Positions 36,749-49,995 of a stretch of 64,000 bases of DNA are shown here, piece after piece. The stretch's first letter is position 1. Each line of letters begins with the position of its first letter. The notes beneath the pieces were generated by a model. The model was not told the DNA's origin and did not search any database. It saw only the letters and a program-made list of their open reading frames with translations. The position numbers were made by a program, and so were the translations under genes. Origin of the DNA: Cristatella mucedo. Lineage: Eukaryota > Bryozoa > Phylactolaemata > Cristatellidae. The DNA lies in the NCBI GenBank assembly GCA_009760855.2, contig WPIO01000076.1, positions 920,001-984,000 on the forward strand. Direction: 5' to 3'.

Positions 36749-37800
36749 TTGCTTAACCCGGCCGGTCCGAGCGCACTCCTGCATCGGCGGCGGCGGCCGG
36801 CTCAGTCAGGTTTTCTGCGTTGACTACGAGCTCGGCCTGGCAAAAGCGAGGGCTCAAGCAGCAGCGTTCAGAAGCTCCAGCGTCTGGCGCACTTTGCACG
36901 TTCATTTTGCTGTCCGAGCCTCGTGATTTCTTCAATACGCGCCACAAGACCAGACGTTTGGCGAATTGAACGTCGGGGGGGGGCGATAAGATTAGCGGTC
37001 ATGTGTCATGTGAGAGGACGTCTGCGAGCCGCGTTCGCGGTTCGCGGCGGCTGCTGGCGGTGGCGCAAGCACGTGCAGCGTGCTTTCCCCATAAATAGCT
37101 GGCGCTCGGCAAAGCTCGAAGTTTCAGGCAGCGGCTCGCGCTCAGATCGCTCGGCTTCGTCGTACTCGGTAAGCTCGCGCGAGAGGCGGGGCGATCGACT
37201 CGCGAAGTGTCGGCATGTCTCGGCTTGTTCCGCTTCTTCCTTCCGAGGCCTCATCGGTCGAAACTTCGGCAGGCCGGCACCTCGTGCCGCGCGCAGCAGC
37301 GGCAGCCATTGCTGCGTCGGGCCACTCACTGGTGGGAGCTCAGCAGCTCACTATGCAACGAGTGTCGCCATTCGGTTATCCAGGTCACTCCTTTTTCGGG
37401 CGCTTCGTGGTTTCGTGACGTAGTCATTGAGTCTGTTTTAGGTTGTCTCAAATTTCAGTCGCTGTCCTCTGCTTCTGATGGAGCGCTTCGAGGTTATGTT
37501 CGGATTGCATTTGTGCTTCTCAGCGAGGAAGATTTTCCTTTAGATGGCGAACGAGGCATAGCTAAGCAGGACGAGTTCTAGGCGTCGCCGTTCGTGAAAG
37601 GGCGGCCGTGCGGCGGGAGTGCTCGAAACGGGTGCGATGGCCGAGCCAAGAAACCTGTGATAAACTCGAGTGAGAGTCAGCGAGAAAAAATGGGCAGTTA
37701 CTCTGAAGCACAGTATCCATGAATGCCAGGCAACAAGTGCTGCGCACCAGTTACTGACGAGGCGCTCCTTAAAGTTAGGAGGCCGCCGAGGCTGGTGCGC
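36749..37800 (+). promoter_or_regulatory. Partial extra copy of the promoter and exon 1
   Basis: Direct homolog of about 20079-21055 and 37877-38590. It keeps ATAAATA (37091-37097) and the donor TCG|GTAAGC (exon end at 37168) but breaks off before the exon 2 acceptor and signal peptide exon. It could act as an alternative upstream promoter for gene B, spliced to 38737, or be inert. Confidence 0.65.
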
Positions 37801-38199
37801 TCGCATCGGCAGTGGTCACTATACTACATACGCCCCAATGCACGCTCTAGCACCCGACGAGTACAGGCAGAGCGCTTAACCCGGCCAATCTGAGCGAGCT
37901 CATGCGTAGGCGGCGGCCGGCTCAGTTAGGTTTTCTGCGTTGACTACGAGCTCGGCCTGGAAAAAGCGAGGGCTCAAGCAGCAGCGTTCAGAAGCTCCAG
38001 CGTCAGGCGAACTTTGCACGTTTATTTTGCTGTCTGAGCCTCGTGATTTCTTAAATACGCGCCACAAGACCAGACGTTTGGCGCATTGACCGTCGGGAGG
38101 CGATAAGATTAGCGGTCAGGTGAGAGGCTCGCTTTGAGCAGCGCTTGCGGTTTGCAGCGGAGCCGGCGGCGGCACACGCACGTGCAGCGTGCTTTCCCC

Positions 38200-38277
38200 A
38201 TAAATAGCTGGCGCTCGGTAAAGCTCGAAGTTTCAAGCACCGGCTCGCGCTCAGATCGCTCCGCTCCGTCGCACTCG
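38200..38277 (+). promoter_or_regulatory. Gene B core promoter and non-coding exon 1
   Basis: ATAAATA at 38200-38206, an initiator-like TTTCAAGC about 30 bp downstream, and a donor TCG|GTAAGC after 38277. The arrangement is the same as in gene A, and the partner acceptor is at 38736. The start site is inferred. Confidence 0.6.
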
Positions 38278-38736
38278 GTAAGCTCTCGGTAGGCCGCGAG
38301 TCTGTTTGAGGTTGTCTCAAATTTCAGTCGCTGTCCTCTGCTTCTGACGGAGCGCTTTGAGGTTATGTTCGGATGGCATTTGTGCTTCTCCGCGAGGAAG
38401 ATTTTCCTTTAGACGGCGAACGACGCATAGCGAAGCAGGACAAATTCTAGGCGTCCCCGTTCGTGAAAAGGCAGCCGTTTGGCGGTAGTGCTCGCAATGG
38501 GTGCGATGGCCGAGCCAAGAAACCCGTGATAAACTCGAGTGAGAGTCGGCGAGAAAAAATGAGCAGTTATTCCGTAGCACAGTATCCATGAAGCCGGCGC
38601 CTCTCGTCGTGTGAAGACTGCGGTAGCCATTGCTTCGTCGGCCAATGAGGGCGATGATGATGGAAGCTTAGGAGTTGCTGCACGACCCGCAACAAACGTC
38701 GTCAGCGTGATTTCAGAACGCGACTCTCTATTTCAG

Positions 38737-41700
38737 ACCAGCGAAATGTTACTGAAGGTGAAGGTCATAGCTGCTCTGCTTACGGTGGTGGCCGCCTATC
38801 CGTCGGGAGCGCCGCCCACTGCTTGCCCGGGTTTGGCACCCCTTCATCCCAACATTTCTGCACAGCCCACAAGAAGTCCGTACGAAGTATTCACCTCGAG
38901 CAAATACTACGAGCCCGGAAAGCCCATCATTGGTGAGTGCGTTGCCGCACAAGTTCGGACGATCGTATTTTTTTTTATTTTAGCAATTAATTATTGCGTC
39001 TTGCAAATTCGCGATTGCGATTTGCATATTAAGTCATGAGAGCACCGGCGCGGGCGTGCGCCACTTGGTGTGTGCCTGCCTAGCGTGGTGAATGTAAGAA
39101 GGAAACAGCCATATAATCGACAAGAAAGAGATAGTAAGAGAGATAGAGAGAGAGAGAGCCAGCTCTCACCTCCGTCTGCGAAAGGCTATTTTAGTAGATT
39201 CACTGTCACAGCATAGTTGTGTCTTTTTAACGTTAAAAGGCAGCTCGAGAGTTCTTTCTCGAAAATGTTTTCGCGTCGACGGCTGCTTGCAACAAAAGAC
39301 ACCGGGGAAGTACAGAGATCGGCCGAAAATCGGCTCCGAGCGCCCTTGCTGTCTGAATAATTAGGACTTGTTCGGCCGACGAGCGACTTCGGCCTTACGA
39401 GCGAGCGCCGTAGCGAGCCGCCAGAGCGCTGACGGCCATGTTGATTCGAAGGCTCGGCATGTGCAAGCGCTACATGTGCATGTGCTCGGTACTTCGATTC
39501 GATCCAGCCACAAGCGATTCGGCGCCTGCGCATGCGTGCGTGCATGCCTTGTGCTAGGCGTCTTGCTAGGCGTCTGCTACGAGCTTTCGGAGCCGAGGGC
39601 GACTGACGCGCAGGTCGCTGACCGAGCCGCTCCGTGCCGCCCGTGTAGTGAGCATCTACGGACCGACGTTCACCGGATTCATTCTGCAAGCCAGATCCGT
39701 GGAGGGGAGTGGCAGCGCCGGAGTCGGAGCGTTCATATCCACGTTGCCGGCTGACACCCGATATGCAAACTGCTCGATGAAGTGAGTTAATTATTCATTT
39801 GTATGGAGTCACCTAAGTGACCTTTCAAGCTGACCTTCGACCTCTGCCGAGCGCCCGCCGCTGCATCCTGTTCACGGTGCTTTATTCCTCCAGGCCCGAG
39901 AGCCACAATAGTAATAATAATTGGTAAAACATTTGTTATAGCAGCCCCCCCCCAATAACTCAATCTCTTTCTACGCACTTCACATCTGCTGTAAAGGGAG
40001 CACAATCGTATGGTTAGTGGTAGCATGCTCAATGACATAGCGTAACGTGGTTAGAGGTGTCAGGCACTGGTTCAGCATGCAAATATAGTTAGTGGCAGCG
40101 TGCACGGTGTCATCGACGGCGGATTCTGCATTGCGTACATTGCCACAGCCAGCGAAAGCGGCTATTAATCTCGTCCGTCGAATGCTTTGTGCAATTACCA
40201 GACGCTCTGTAAATCGCGTAAAGTGGTGTCAGTTAGTAGCGTTCGAGAGAAGCTTCCAACTTGCCGGCTGAGCTGGCAGTTGGGGACTAGTCGGTTGACG
40301 AATTTGAGTCCGTTTCAATAGAGGTAGGGGACAGAATTTTCGTCATTTAAAAAGTACCCGCTGTGTACCAACCTTTCCAAGAAGTCTACCTTTCTCTGAG
40401 GGCACTATATCGAATGCATTATCCTTATTATTATTACCTTAGCTCTCCGTTTCGTCTCGAAGCGCAGATGGGATGATGCCCCGGTGCTCCAGACATTGCC
40501 TCGTGGGTCTTGGCCCGGGTGCAGGTGCTCGCTCCTACCTGAGACCCAGGTTTGTGGGTTCGAGTCCTGCTGTTGGCGATCCTGTATTACCCACTGCAAG
40601 CGGTGGTGATAGCCGTTAAGGCTCAATTAACGCTATATACATGAATCTGTTAACCTTTGACCCTTTTAATCTCTGGCTGATAGGCATGTTCAATCGTGGC
40701 TCCGAACCTGCCATTGTTCCCCACGGTCAAGCTAATTGTATTATTGGCTTTGTGTTGTACCCTCCCCATCACTATTTGTGCATTTTAATTGATATTTGCA
40801 GTGGGTTCTAAGGCAAATGTGCGGCTTCTACGAAAATGCAGCAGCTATAAGTCGTTACGTCGCGATCTGTGAACCCTTTACTTCGACTTTTTTGCAGCGT
40901 CAATGACACGGTCACTCATGCCAACCCGAACGACAAGCGAAACCTTCAATTCGTCTGGTTCGCTCCACAGGATAACGCCGGCGCCGTGGTGTTCTCGTAA
41001 GTACGAACTGTCGTCGGCGGGATGAACAAAACTTCGTCGCTACTGGGTGCTTGCCAACCGGCTTAGTAAGCGATGCGTACTTAAAGATGTTCAGAACACC
41101 TCGGGTACAGCAGCAGAAACGCTTCTGCTGACCGACAGCTGGCTCTCCCGCTGCAATTTTTAAATGATCGTTCGGTTTCACCGCTGTTTCTGGCAACCAA
41201 GGGGCAAATAACCAATGGTCACTAAGGGTCAGATTGGCGGGCACTAGCTACCGGCGGACAGCCGAGAGTGCTCACTCGCCCGGCAGCTTAAACTGTAAAA
41301 CTAGCTACGCGATCATCCGAGCAACAGGTGGTCGTGCGCTGTGCTCAAAGCTGTCGCTCCGACAGGGTTACTAAAAGTTGCGCAGCGGCTTATACATCCT
41401 ATAAAACCTATGGCGATTAGCCACACAAACGGCGCTCGTTGTTACCCAGCCGACATTTGACGAATACTGTCGACGCCTGAACGCCGTAACTTGGCTCGAG
41501 CTTAAATGCGAAGCATCGCACACTGCACGCTGGTACTCCGACAGTAAGGATCGCCCATAACGTAAATAATATCGCCCATAATTTAAAAAAGCTTGACCTT
41601 AACTTACAAAAAAAGTCTGCATCCACAGTGTTCAAAAACGGATACGACGTACACTAACGGCTCCGTAGTCTAAAGCTCAGATCAGCTCAAACGCTCAAAC

Positions 41701-44700
41701 GCCAACTCGCAGACTTTAAAAAAACTACGTCCAGTAACCGCAAGCTTGAGAAAGTGTATAAAAGATCAGGATTAATCGCCTATCGTCAGTTTTACGAAGA
41801 CTACTGCAGATCACACCAGTCAATCTTAGCAAAGGCTGTGTCTAGCGTCTACAAAAGAATTGCTGAATTACAGATGCACAATCCAAAAATGCTGATGTCT
41901 ACCATCAACCATCTCCTTAACCACTCCCAGGTAAGCTCCTGACCTAGTGATCCTTGTTGTGACCTAGCTCATCGCTTCTCTAGCTTCTTTGTCGGAGAGA
42001 TAGATCATATCGGAGAGTCCATCGCTAAGGTTGCAGCATTCCCTCTCGACTCATGCTCCTCAATTACATCAACACAGGATTCCCGTTTAACAGCTAGACT
42101 CATCTGCCGTGAGAGTCACAAATACCACATCATACACCCCAATCAATCAGCATATTGACTTCTAGGTTCTGTCACTTTCTTTTGCCTCTCTTCATTCTCT
42201 GGCTTCAGCCTAACTCTCATAACTCTCCCTAACAGAACTCTCAGAACTCTCTCTCAGAACTACTCCCAAACCAGGCTAAAAATCATACAACCCACTTTTT
42301 TTACTTGAATCGTGTAGCCATAACTCGAACGAACCTCAAAACATTTTTGCAGACCGCGCTTTTAGTTCATTTGCTCGAAAAGCCTGGAACTCAGGACCGA
42401 CGCAAATCACAACGTTCCCTAGCATAACGACATTTAAAAAGAAGCTCAAAACACACCCATGTATTACAGCATTTAGTCGGTCTTCGTGACTCTTTCTTCG
42501 TGTGCATGTGCCCGGTTATACTGTGCCTGCTGCTGGCAGATGTTATCACCCGTCATTCGGTAATGCTTTCTATACTGCTTCTGTAAAGTGCCTAGAAAGA
42601 GATTACGTTCTCTCAGGGTCCTATACAAATTCTTTACTAATGTTATCATTGTTATCAGCTCCAGAAGCACAAACGACAGTCCATTACATGATTTTTACTT
42701 ATATGTGGTTTAGGCCGGCCATAAATTATCGCATAATAGAATCGTTTCCTGGCCTATTGAATTCCAGAGCCGTGAAAAATTATCGTCAGTCACAATCTAA
42801 CTGATTTAGCACGCCACCATGTCAGCACCGTGCAAGCGACGGCGAGCACAGCGAACGAGATTCAAATTCAATTCGCGGGCCGAGGGCTGACGCCAATTGA
42901 CAGATCTTAGCCTGGTACCTAAAGTGGAAGCGATCGAGTTGAGTGACTCGAGGCCACCAAGCCAGCGGCCTGCAGTCCGATGCTCTGGAGAGTCATCAGT
43001 GCGAGTGCGCCATGTCATGGCACGAAGCCAAGATTACTCGGAAGGATTACTCGCAGCAGCTCTACAGTAGAACTATTTATACAGACACTAGTCACTAGCT
43101 AAACCTGTAAAGCAGCCGAAAATTTGGAACCTTCTTTAATGGCGTCACAGTGTTAACAAATATCTCTGTCCGCATACATCGCATCGAGGTGTCCACGCAT
43201 GTGCATACCCTCCCGATACTCGCCGTCAGTGACTGAATTCGAAAGCTTTTAATTTGCAGGGGCGCTGTCCTCTTTAACTACTCCACTTTCTGGAAAGTAA
43301 ACTCTGGTCCCATCAGGCCTGTCCAACGTGGTAAGTACTTCGCGAAAACTGGTGCTGGTGCGATATTAATCTCAAGCGTGGAGTGACTGAGCCGTGTGTG
43401 CGGTGATGGCTCCTTTTAGAATGCTGTTCACGGCGCCTAGTTAAAAGCGTCTCTCCTCAAGAGACTCGTGGATACAGTGAACCGGTCACTTGCGGTTGCT
43501 GTAAAGACAGGCCCGCAAAGACTAATTTTAAGCTTAGCTGGACCTGAACACAGGACGACAAATCATTCGACCACCCCATAAATTCAAATCTATCTTACGA
43601 TAAAAGTTAACGGATCAATTATCCTGCACAGAAAAGCTATTGGAGAGGAAAAAAGAAGAGAACGAAACTACTTCAGCCTCCAAAAGTCTACAGTATTCAG
43701 TTCATGAAGCCTCCGGAATTAAAAATGATGGCAGCGCCAAATCTTTCCAGACGTCTCGGTTTTGGTAGTTCGTTAGTCATTAAATCTTCTAGGCAGATTT
43801 CAACATTGTACTGTCAAATAGATGCTGATTGCATTGTAACGCCGTCAATTACTTCATAGGTTGATGGAAAAAAAGATGTATAGCTAGTGCATTAAGGAGT
43901 ACAATTAAATTGGAGTACGAGTGAAAACTCAACCTCCACTTGAAACCATTGCTAGCAAATAGAGTACGTACACATCAAATTCTGAGCTAAATAGTAGCGT
44001 CTCACAATACGCCTTCAATTCAAGTCGCATATATTCATAGTATAAAACTACTACTAATAAGACTTTACTTGTACGTGCTGACACAATGCATGCTGTCCCT
44101 AAGGATAATGAATCCCTAACCATAATGGCATGCTTCCATTAAAGCATAAGTAAAGGGGTTTGAAAGAGATTAGGTTCTCTTACGGCGCATATATAAATTT
44201 ATCATTATTTTATTATTATTATTTATGTAGCACCTTAAGAGAAATAAATGACGTTCTAGGCACTTTGAACGTTCTGTTGTGAAAGTATTGTTAGTTTCAT
44301 AGCTAATGCATTTCAAATACAGTTTACTCAACACGACACATACAAAGTCACTGTAGAGGCTAATGAGAGGGCCAAGAACGCGGGTTGTCTTTAGAGATTA
44401 GTGAGGAAGTGTATACCTTCTCATCAATAGTAGCTTTTTAAATCAGGCTAAGTATAGCGCACGATTGGGCTCTCTTCGTGATTTATGGTGTGTGCTGCTT
44501 TTCAATCCCATTGGCTGGTCGCTGGTGTCGAGAAAGTCGCACAGCGGATTAGCTTTTTGTCTTTTGTTCGAGCAGCTCCTTGCCTGGTCGAAAGAGAAGC
44601 AATTGAAGTGAAGATGCAGAAGTCATCGCAGCAGCAAGTGAATAGCTTCCTGCCTGTCTGTACTGAGGATGGAATGTATGAGGCAAAGCAATGTACTCAA

Positions 44701-47700
44701 CAACGGTAGGTAGCAGGCAAAAAACTGCAGCTGCTTGTATAAGATTAGGTTGCCGCCTAAACAGGGCAGCTTGGCCAGAGAGTGTAGCTGGGCCGTGATA
44801 TCCTAGGAGGTAAAGCGTTCGCCATTCACGACCGAGTCGTGAATTTGAATCCTTCAGCGGGTGATTCTGTATTACCACCTGCAAGCCGTGGTGATAGCCA
44901 TTCTGCGGCTATACAAATGAGGCATTTTTAATAAGAGCTCCAAAAAAGTACGCGTTTGCTCTTCATTACTATGGGCATTATTAACGGATGTCCTCACATT
45001 TGCGGAAATCTCGATGGTCTGAGCGTCGTCGGAGCGGAACCGTCGACAGAGAAATGGCCGAGACAAATATTACTTTGGCTTAGTTCAAACTGCTAGGCCT
45101 AAGATTGTCCTTGTTTGAGGAGGCTAAATCAGGAAGCAAAGCACTGCAGAGCACTGAATTTGCCTTGCAACAAAATTTAAATTAAATTCACCGAAAAGGG
45201 AGTTCAGAGTTCTTAGAATCCACGCCAGATAACGAAAAATAAAAATGCGTCGAGCTTTGACTTTGACAATGAAAAAACGAAGGTACTTGAAATGAAATCG
45301 GTCAGATCCGATCGTCGATGATGAGATAGAACCAACAAAAACAGAGAAACAATGAACCTAATTTTTGTATTTCTGTGCCAGCTTCGTTCAGTTTCGCCTC
45401 TATCGGACTACCCCTTCTTCCTCGAAGCTTAGGAGTGATGAAACACCAAGTTTTATTGATATCATTAGGAGCCAAGATTACTCTCAAAAGTATTGATTGA
45501 TTGCTTCATTAGCAAGGTTCGAACATTTGTGAAATCTCTCAGGCAGAGCGACACTCAGACTGTATGTCCTTCTCAATCAATTGTCATCCGATCTTGTTCC
45601 TTTCCTCTCGCTTTCTGTTCCAACCCGTTTTACCCCGGTCAGCTCCAGCTTGCCAATATGTCCGTTCGTCCTCCTTTCCAATCCGTCTTTATTCAAACAA
45701 TGTATGTTTCGAATTGATTTAATCCAGAACCTGCGTTACAAGTCCTTAATTCTACTTCCTCCCTATCTGTCTGTCCGTCGCTATCCCGCCATCCTGAGCT
45801 TCATAGATACTCGCCGGCTGCTTGGGTGCATTGTTAATTTGACCTGTTTCGCAGGTAGGCATTAGTGAGGCACAACGGGCCGCTTGTGCTTCGCCGAAGG
45901 GGCGTGGACGTGTTCGTGGGCTGGACTGGCTGATCGATAAGAGCCATTGGGGTTCAGTCAAGTGGGTGCGACATTGTGAACTCTGGTCATTTCGGCAACA
46001 AAACGACTGGCGTTCGCAGACAAAGCCTATTTCTCAGCAACTTCTTGTGAAGCAAGTTTAGATGCGTCTTTATTATTTCACTGTTGTCTGTCATTCCACC
46101 GATACATATACATACATACATACATTATATATATCAATATATATATATATATATATAATTGGAATGCATACGAGAAATATTAATAATAACATTCTTATAA
46201 ATCCCGAAGACAACTAATTAGGCACTTTAAATATGCTTCAAATTAAGCATGTCAATTGGTTAGCAATAACTTGGCAACTTCGGCAAGCATAAGCACACAT
46301 GGACACTTTACAAAGGCTATAAGAAATATGTGCAATTTTAGCATGTTTTTTAGGCTGTAAACTCAGGAAATGTCGCGATGTCAATTGAATTGGGCATGCA
46401 CTTTTGGCTTTGGGAGCATACAAACTGAACTCACGGTCCCAAACGGATTTGAGGCTGTTCAGAGGCACATATCTACGACTCAAGTCGGATGAGATGCTAA
46501 GCTGTGCTATTGGTATGCTAGAAGTCCGAATGAGGAAGAATTTCAGTGAGTTAGGTTGGAAAAGAGAATGAAGAGAGCTAAAGGTTATTAACAGAACCTT
46601 GAAATTGATTCGCAGCTTAATCGGAAGCCAGTGCACGATGGCGAAAAATGGTGTCACATTGTCATGGCATACAAATAGCTGCAGAGTTTTGCATCAGCGT
46701 TTGGAGTCTTATTGCACAGGCAGAAAGACTTACAAGTAGCGAGTTAAAGAAGACTACATGGGATGCAAAAATGCATGGATCAGTTTGGATTGGTATTCTT
46801 ATCTAAGAAAGTCTAAAATGCAATCTTACGTAGGTGAAGTCTGCAACCTTGACTGCTGAACTGAAGTGGTCATTTAGTGAAAGGTCATTTTTGAATAACG
46901 CACCCAAATTGCGTGCGTTGACAAGAAATATGCGAGGAGATATGCTGAACATGACCATCTAAGTTTTAGGTTTTCCAATTTCCCCGTGAACTAAATCTTG
47001 CCATTTGATACTAATTCCAACTTTATAGTACTAATGGATGTAATGTAAACCAAACCAATACTCCTAGTGCATTCCAAGTGAGCGGCTATACTTGGAAGAC
47101 TTTGCTATTCTAATTGGTGATGCTGTAGTGCGAACGTCGTCGCGCACTCGAGATTTAGGTTTCTTTATTGACAATAGCTTGGAGTTTGAGAGCTCTATTA
47201 AGATGACTGCTTCCACAGATATACAGCACGTTTGATTCCTGTTTTAAGACTAACCACGGTGGCTAACTAGAAATCTAGCTAGCTCCCTGGTACTGTTTAG
47301 GCTGCATTACTGAAATTCATTTTGGCAGGGGGTACCTAAACGTGCTATTAGGCCTCTGCAGCTGGCGATAAATATGGATGCAAGGCTAGTTAACACGTCC
47401 CAGAGGTTCAGTCACGTGTCTTCTTTGCTGAAAGAGCTTCAATGACTATCGGAAGATCGATGGGTACAGAGAAAAATTCTTACTCCGACCCACAGGCCCG
47501 CGATGACTAGGCTCCTACATCCCAAGCTGAACTGCTGCACCTGTTTCAGCCTTCCCCTGCCCTCAGGCCCTCTTTGAACAATAAATCAGCTGCTCCATTC
47601 CTACGCTTAAAGACCATGGTCAATGACCAAGGCCAGCCACGGCTTGGCTCCTTCATACCTAGCTGAACTGCTTCACCAGTTTCAGCCTCCTCGTGCCCTC

Positions 47701-49231
47701 AGGTCCTCTGTTCACAATAAATTTGCTGCTCAAATCCTAAGCTTGAAGATGGTATCAGATCAGAAGCTTCAGCTCAGCAGGTCCTAGACTGTGGAACTCA
47801 CTTCCCCGATTCTTAAGCAGGCACATATAATCTTGTACTGAACACTGTGGTATATCCTTTCCAGCCGCCATGAACTGCTTACTCCATTCTAATCACTTCC
47901 TCAATGGCCATCTGACTCAGCTATGATTCTCACTTTCTCCTTTTTCGTGGCATGAAGTTTTTTGGTGCACATGCAAGCGTAACGAAAGCCGCTTAGGCTT
48001 TGAGTATATATAGTCTATAGAAAGCGCTCCATCGTAACAAGCACTTAGTCATTGTGGAGTTACCGACGGAAATAATTTTCAAATAATTTGTTTGCATTTA
48101 AAAATTGCCACAAAAGAACGTAATTTGTATTCGGGTACTATACATATACCGCAGGGCTCGAACTCATGACCTAATTGTCAAAGAAGCGCTCTTTAACACA
48201 CCACGACGGCGCATAAAGAAGCTTCGCCGTAGTGAGGTCGCTGCTAGACCTCAGTCGTGATAATGAAAGTAATATTATAGTAATATCGCATATTATGATG
48301 TCAAACCGCAGAGACAGAGTTTTTCTTGAAGTTAGTGAGAGTAGTTTTCCGTCATCGTGCTTCTGGAGTCAATGCAAATCCAATACATTGGCCGTACCAG
48401 GAAATACATCTAGTGTCGTAGTGGGTTGCCTGAAATAACCACCCGGCAGACTTTTAATACGAAACCATAATAGTTTCAATTACAAAATTAGCAGGGGACC
48501 CATTGCCACTGGACGAATTAACATGGGTTTGGAATGAGGCAAATTTCGGTTTTTGAAGCTAGTCTGGATAGGGAGCTGACGAGTATTTGATCCGATTTGG
48601 CAAACCATCCGGACGAAGGCAATTGTAGGGATTCACTCTCGCCAAAGCTGAGCCTAAGGAGGCCCTTGGCTATAGCGATACGGTGCTTCCATGTCTAGTG
48701 ACTCGCATTCGCAAGCAGGTCGATCTTAGTAAATGGAACTACACAAAGAAAAACAGATTGCATTCCATTGTGTTTAAGGTGCGTCTGCGTAAGCCAGGAT
48801 GGCCTACCTATTGAGAACGGCAGATACGAGGTCGACCGGGCATCTGCAGACGATATGCAGTGCAGTGAGTACCGCTTTGAACTGAGACGTACACGAATTC
48901 GCAGCAGCCCAATGGCGTTCTGCTCTGCAAACTGTTTTCGTCTTGCAGCTTGCGCAAGGGACAAGGCAGATTACGCAGCTAAAGGTTGGCTGATTGGCAG
49001 AAGCTTTACCTGCGACGCTAACGGAAACTACAAGACTCTGCATGCTTAGGCTCCGTTTGCTTCTGTGCCGACCCCGCGGCGGACAAGAAGGCTCGGCAGC
49101 AGTTCGGTTCGGCCGCGGTCACGATTGGCCAGTTGAAACTGCTAATGCTGACAACCAAGCTGACTCGAGCAGCGTCGCTACGTGTGTCAATAAAGGGTCT
49201 GCAAATCTATTCTCCGCCTATGATGGAGTGA
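38737..49231 (+). CDS. Reeler and thyroglobulin type-1 domain secreted protein, gene B
   Basis: Exons are 38737-38932 (ATG at 38746), 39649-39781, 40898-40996, 43260-43330, 44576-44705, 48779-48864 and 48949-49231. Lengths and phases match gene A except for a 9-bp shorter last exon. The signal peptide and the N-terminal 40 or so mature residues are identical to A. Reeler motifs include VSIYGPTFTGFILQAR and FVWFAPQDNAGAVVF. TY module 1 reads CTEDGMYEAKQC, closer to the TY consensus than the A version. The NSS sequon of A is KSS here. The same one-base deficit occurs in TY module 2 (about 49041), so the literal frame stops at 49049 (268 aa); in the shifted frame the sequence runs to TGA at 49231 (329 aa). 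The exons, not the introns, carry most of the differences from A. Molecular function is not known. Confidence 0.85.
39907..40115 (-). mobile_element. LINE 3' UTR remnant in intron 3 of gene B
   Basis: Ortholog of 22985-23230. It has an internal deletion of one CATAGCGTGCTCAATGAC-like repeat relative to unit 1. Confidence 0.75.
40390..40645 (+). mobile_element. tRNA-derived SINE in intron 3 of gene B
   Basis: Ortholog of 23505-23760, with the GGTTCGAGTCC B box retained. Confidence 0.75.
41640..42660 (+). mobile_element. Internally deleted CR1/L2-group LINE in intron 4 of gene B
   Basis: Ortholog of 24650-25610. The frame at 41754-41942 (AYRQFYEDYCRSHQS, MHNPKMLMSTINHLLNHSQ) is the most intact part. 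The segment encoding the RT core is missing, and a 3' tail module lies at 42580-42655. Confidence 0.7.
44780..44925 (+). mobile_element. SINE fragment in intron 6 of gene B
   Basis: Ortholog of 27725-27870, identical by eye. Confidence 0.65.
46121..46157. repeat. (TA)n microsatellite
   Basis: Shorter ortholog of the 29.1 kb TA tract. Confidence 0.9.
46158..46920 (-). mobile_element. CR1/L2-group LINE C-terminal remnant
   Basis: The minus strand at 46657-46238 is an open frame of 139 codons with VHWLPIKLRINFKVLLITF and a later FSLYAPKA, diagnostic of the region downstream of RT in this LINE group. It is the ortholog of 29153-29900. Confidence 0.8.
47050..47830 (+). mobile_element. LINE C-terminal remnants, two related segments
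   Basis: The first part (to about 47480) is the ortholog of 30060-30480. The part from about 47510 to 47830 has no clear counterpart in unit 1 and contains two diverged copies of a segment encoding PKLNCCTCFSL- and HTS..ELLHQFQPPRALRS-like peptides, related to the minus-strand remnant at 10110-10300. All are interrupted. Confidence 0.6.
48145..48225 (-). mobile_element. tRNA-like SINE fragment
   Basis: The minus strand reads GGTCATGAGTTCGAGCCCTG, a B-box-like core. It lies in the unit-2-specific part of intron 6. Confidence 0.4.
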
Positions 49232-49929
49232 TGGCTGAACTTAGCGGAAGTGTAGGTGACATGAGGTACGGGCCTTTTTACAGTTCTTGGGCTTGCAACA
49301 AAACAGCTCGGGAGTGGTTTAGGAGACATGACCCGATGGCTGCCAATAGAGGTACTAGCTACAATCAGCAGTAAGTAGAATCCTTCTCTGAGAGGAGCGG
49401 AGCCCTTTAAATCATGACTATGGCGAGTCGTATAAGAAAGTTGGCTTGCGCCCACGCTGGTCATGACCTGAGGGAGCTAGACGTATATATTGAGCGCTAC
49501 AGATTTAGCTTTTCAACGTACAACCATAAGCGTCAGTGATTGGCGACGGCCCGAGAATTCCTACAATGGCAACCACAAAGCGACGTCGATCATACAGTTA
49601 ATGTATCCAACAATTTAACCGTAATGTGCTGCATAGTGTCTTGTCTAAAGAATTTTTTCAGTGGCATTTAAGAGAACGGTTTTCGATCCAGCCGCCGCAG
49701 CTACTAAGACAGCACGTTTGAGTAGGTTGCTATGACAATGACGAGTTTTCATTGGCTAAACGAGCAGCTGACGCCATTCAAAATCGTTCTTGGTCGGCAG
49801 ATCTGGCACGTGTTGGCTAGGCCGGTCTAGGTCGGCAGATCTGCCAGGCACTGGCTGGCTAGGCCAGTGTCTTGTAAATTTTGGCTTGGGCAGCTGCCAT
49901 CAGTGCCGAGGGCCCAGCATGCTCCAATC

Positions 49930-49995
49930 AATCAGCTTCTGAAATTGAGTTTTCTGAGGGTGCTATATCAAATGTATAATTTTTATTATTATTAT
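49930..49995 (+). mobile_element. LINE/SINE 3' tail
   Basis: GAGTTTTCTGAGGGTGCTAT followed by (TTA)n. Ortholog of 32225-32290. Confidence 0.55.

Noticed and set aside
36923-37423. 166-codon plus-strand frame over the extra promoter copy
   Set aside because: It spans the TATA box, exon 1 and intron of the duplicated promoter. The corresponding regions of the other two copies do not keep the same frame.
39186-39689. 167-codon minus-strand frame
   Set aside because: It is antisense to the intron and exon 3 of gene B, and the gene A copy does not preserve it.
49200-49374. Frame continuing past the gene B stop (GPFYSSWACNKTAREWFRRH) that is also open in gene A (31535-31699) and ends at a GTAAGT
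   Set aside because: Differences between the copies are mostly amino-acid changing, and I cannot link it to the TY2 frame through a plausible splice. It could be an extra exon, but support is too weak.
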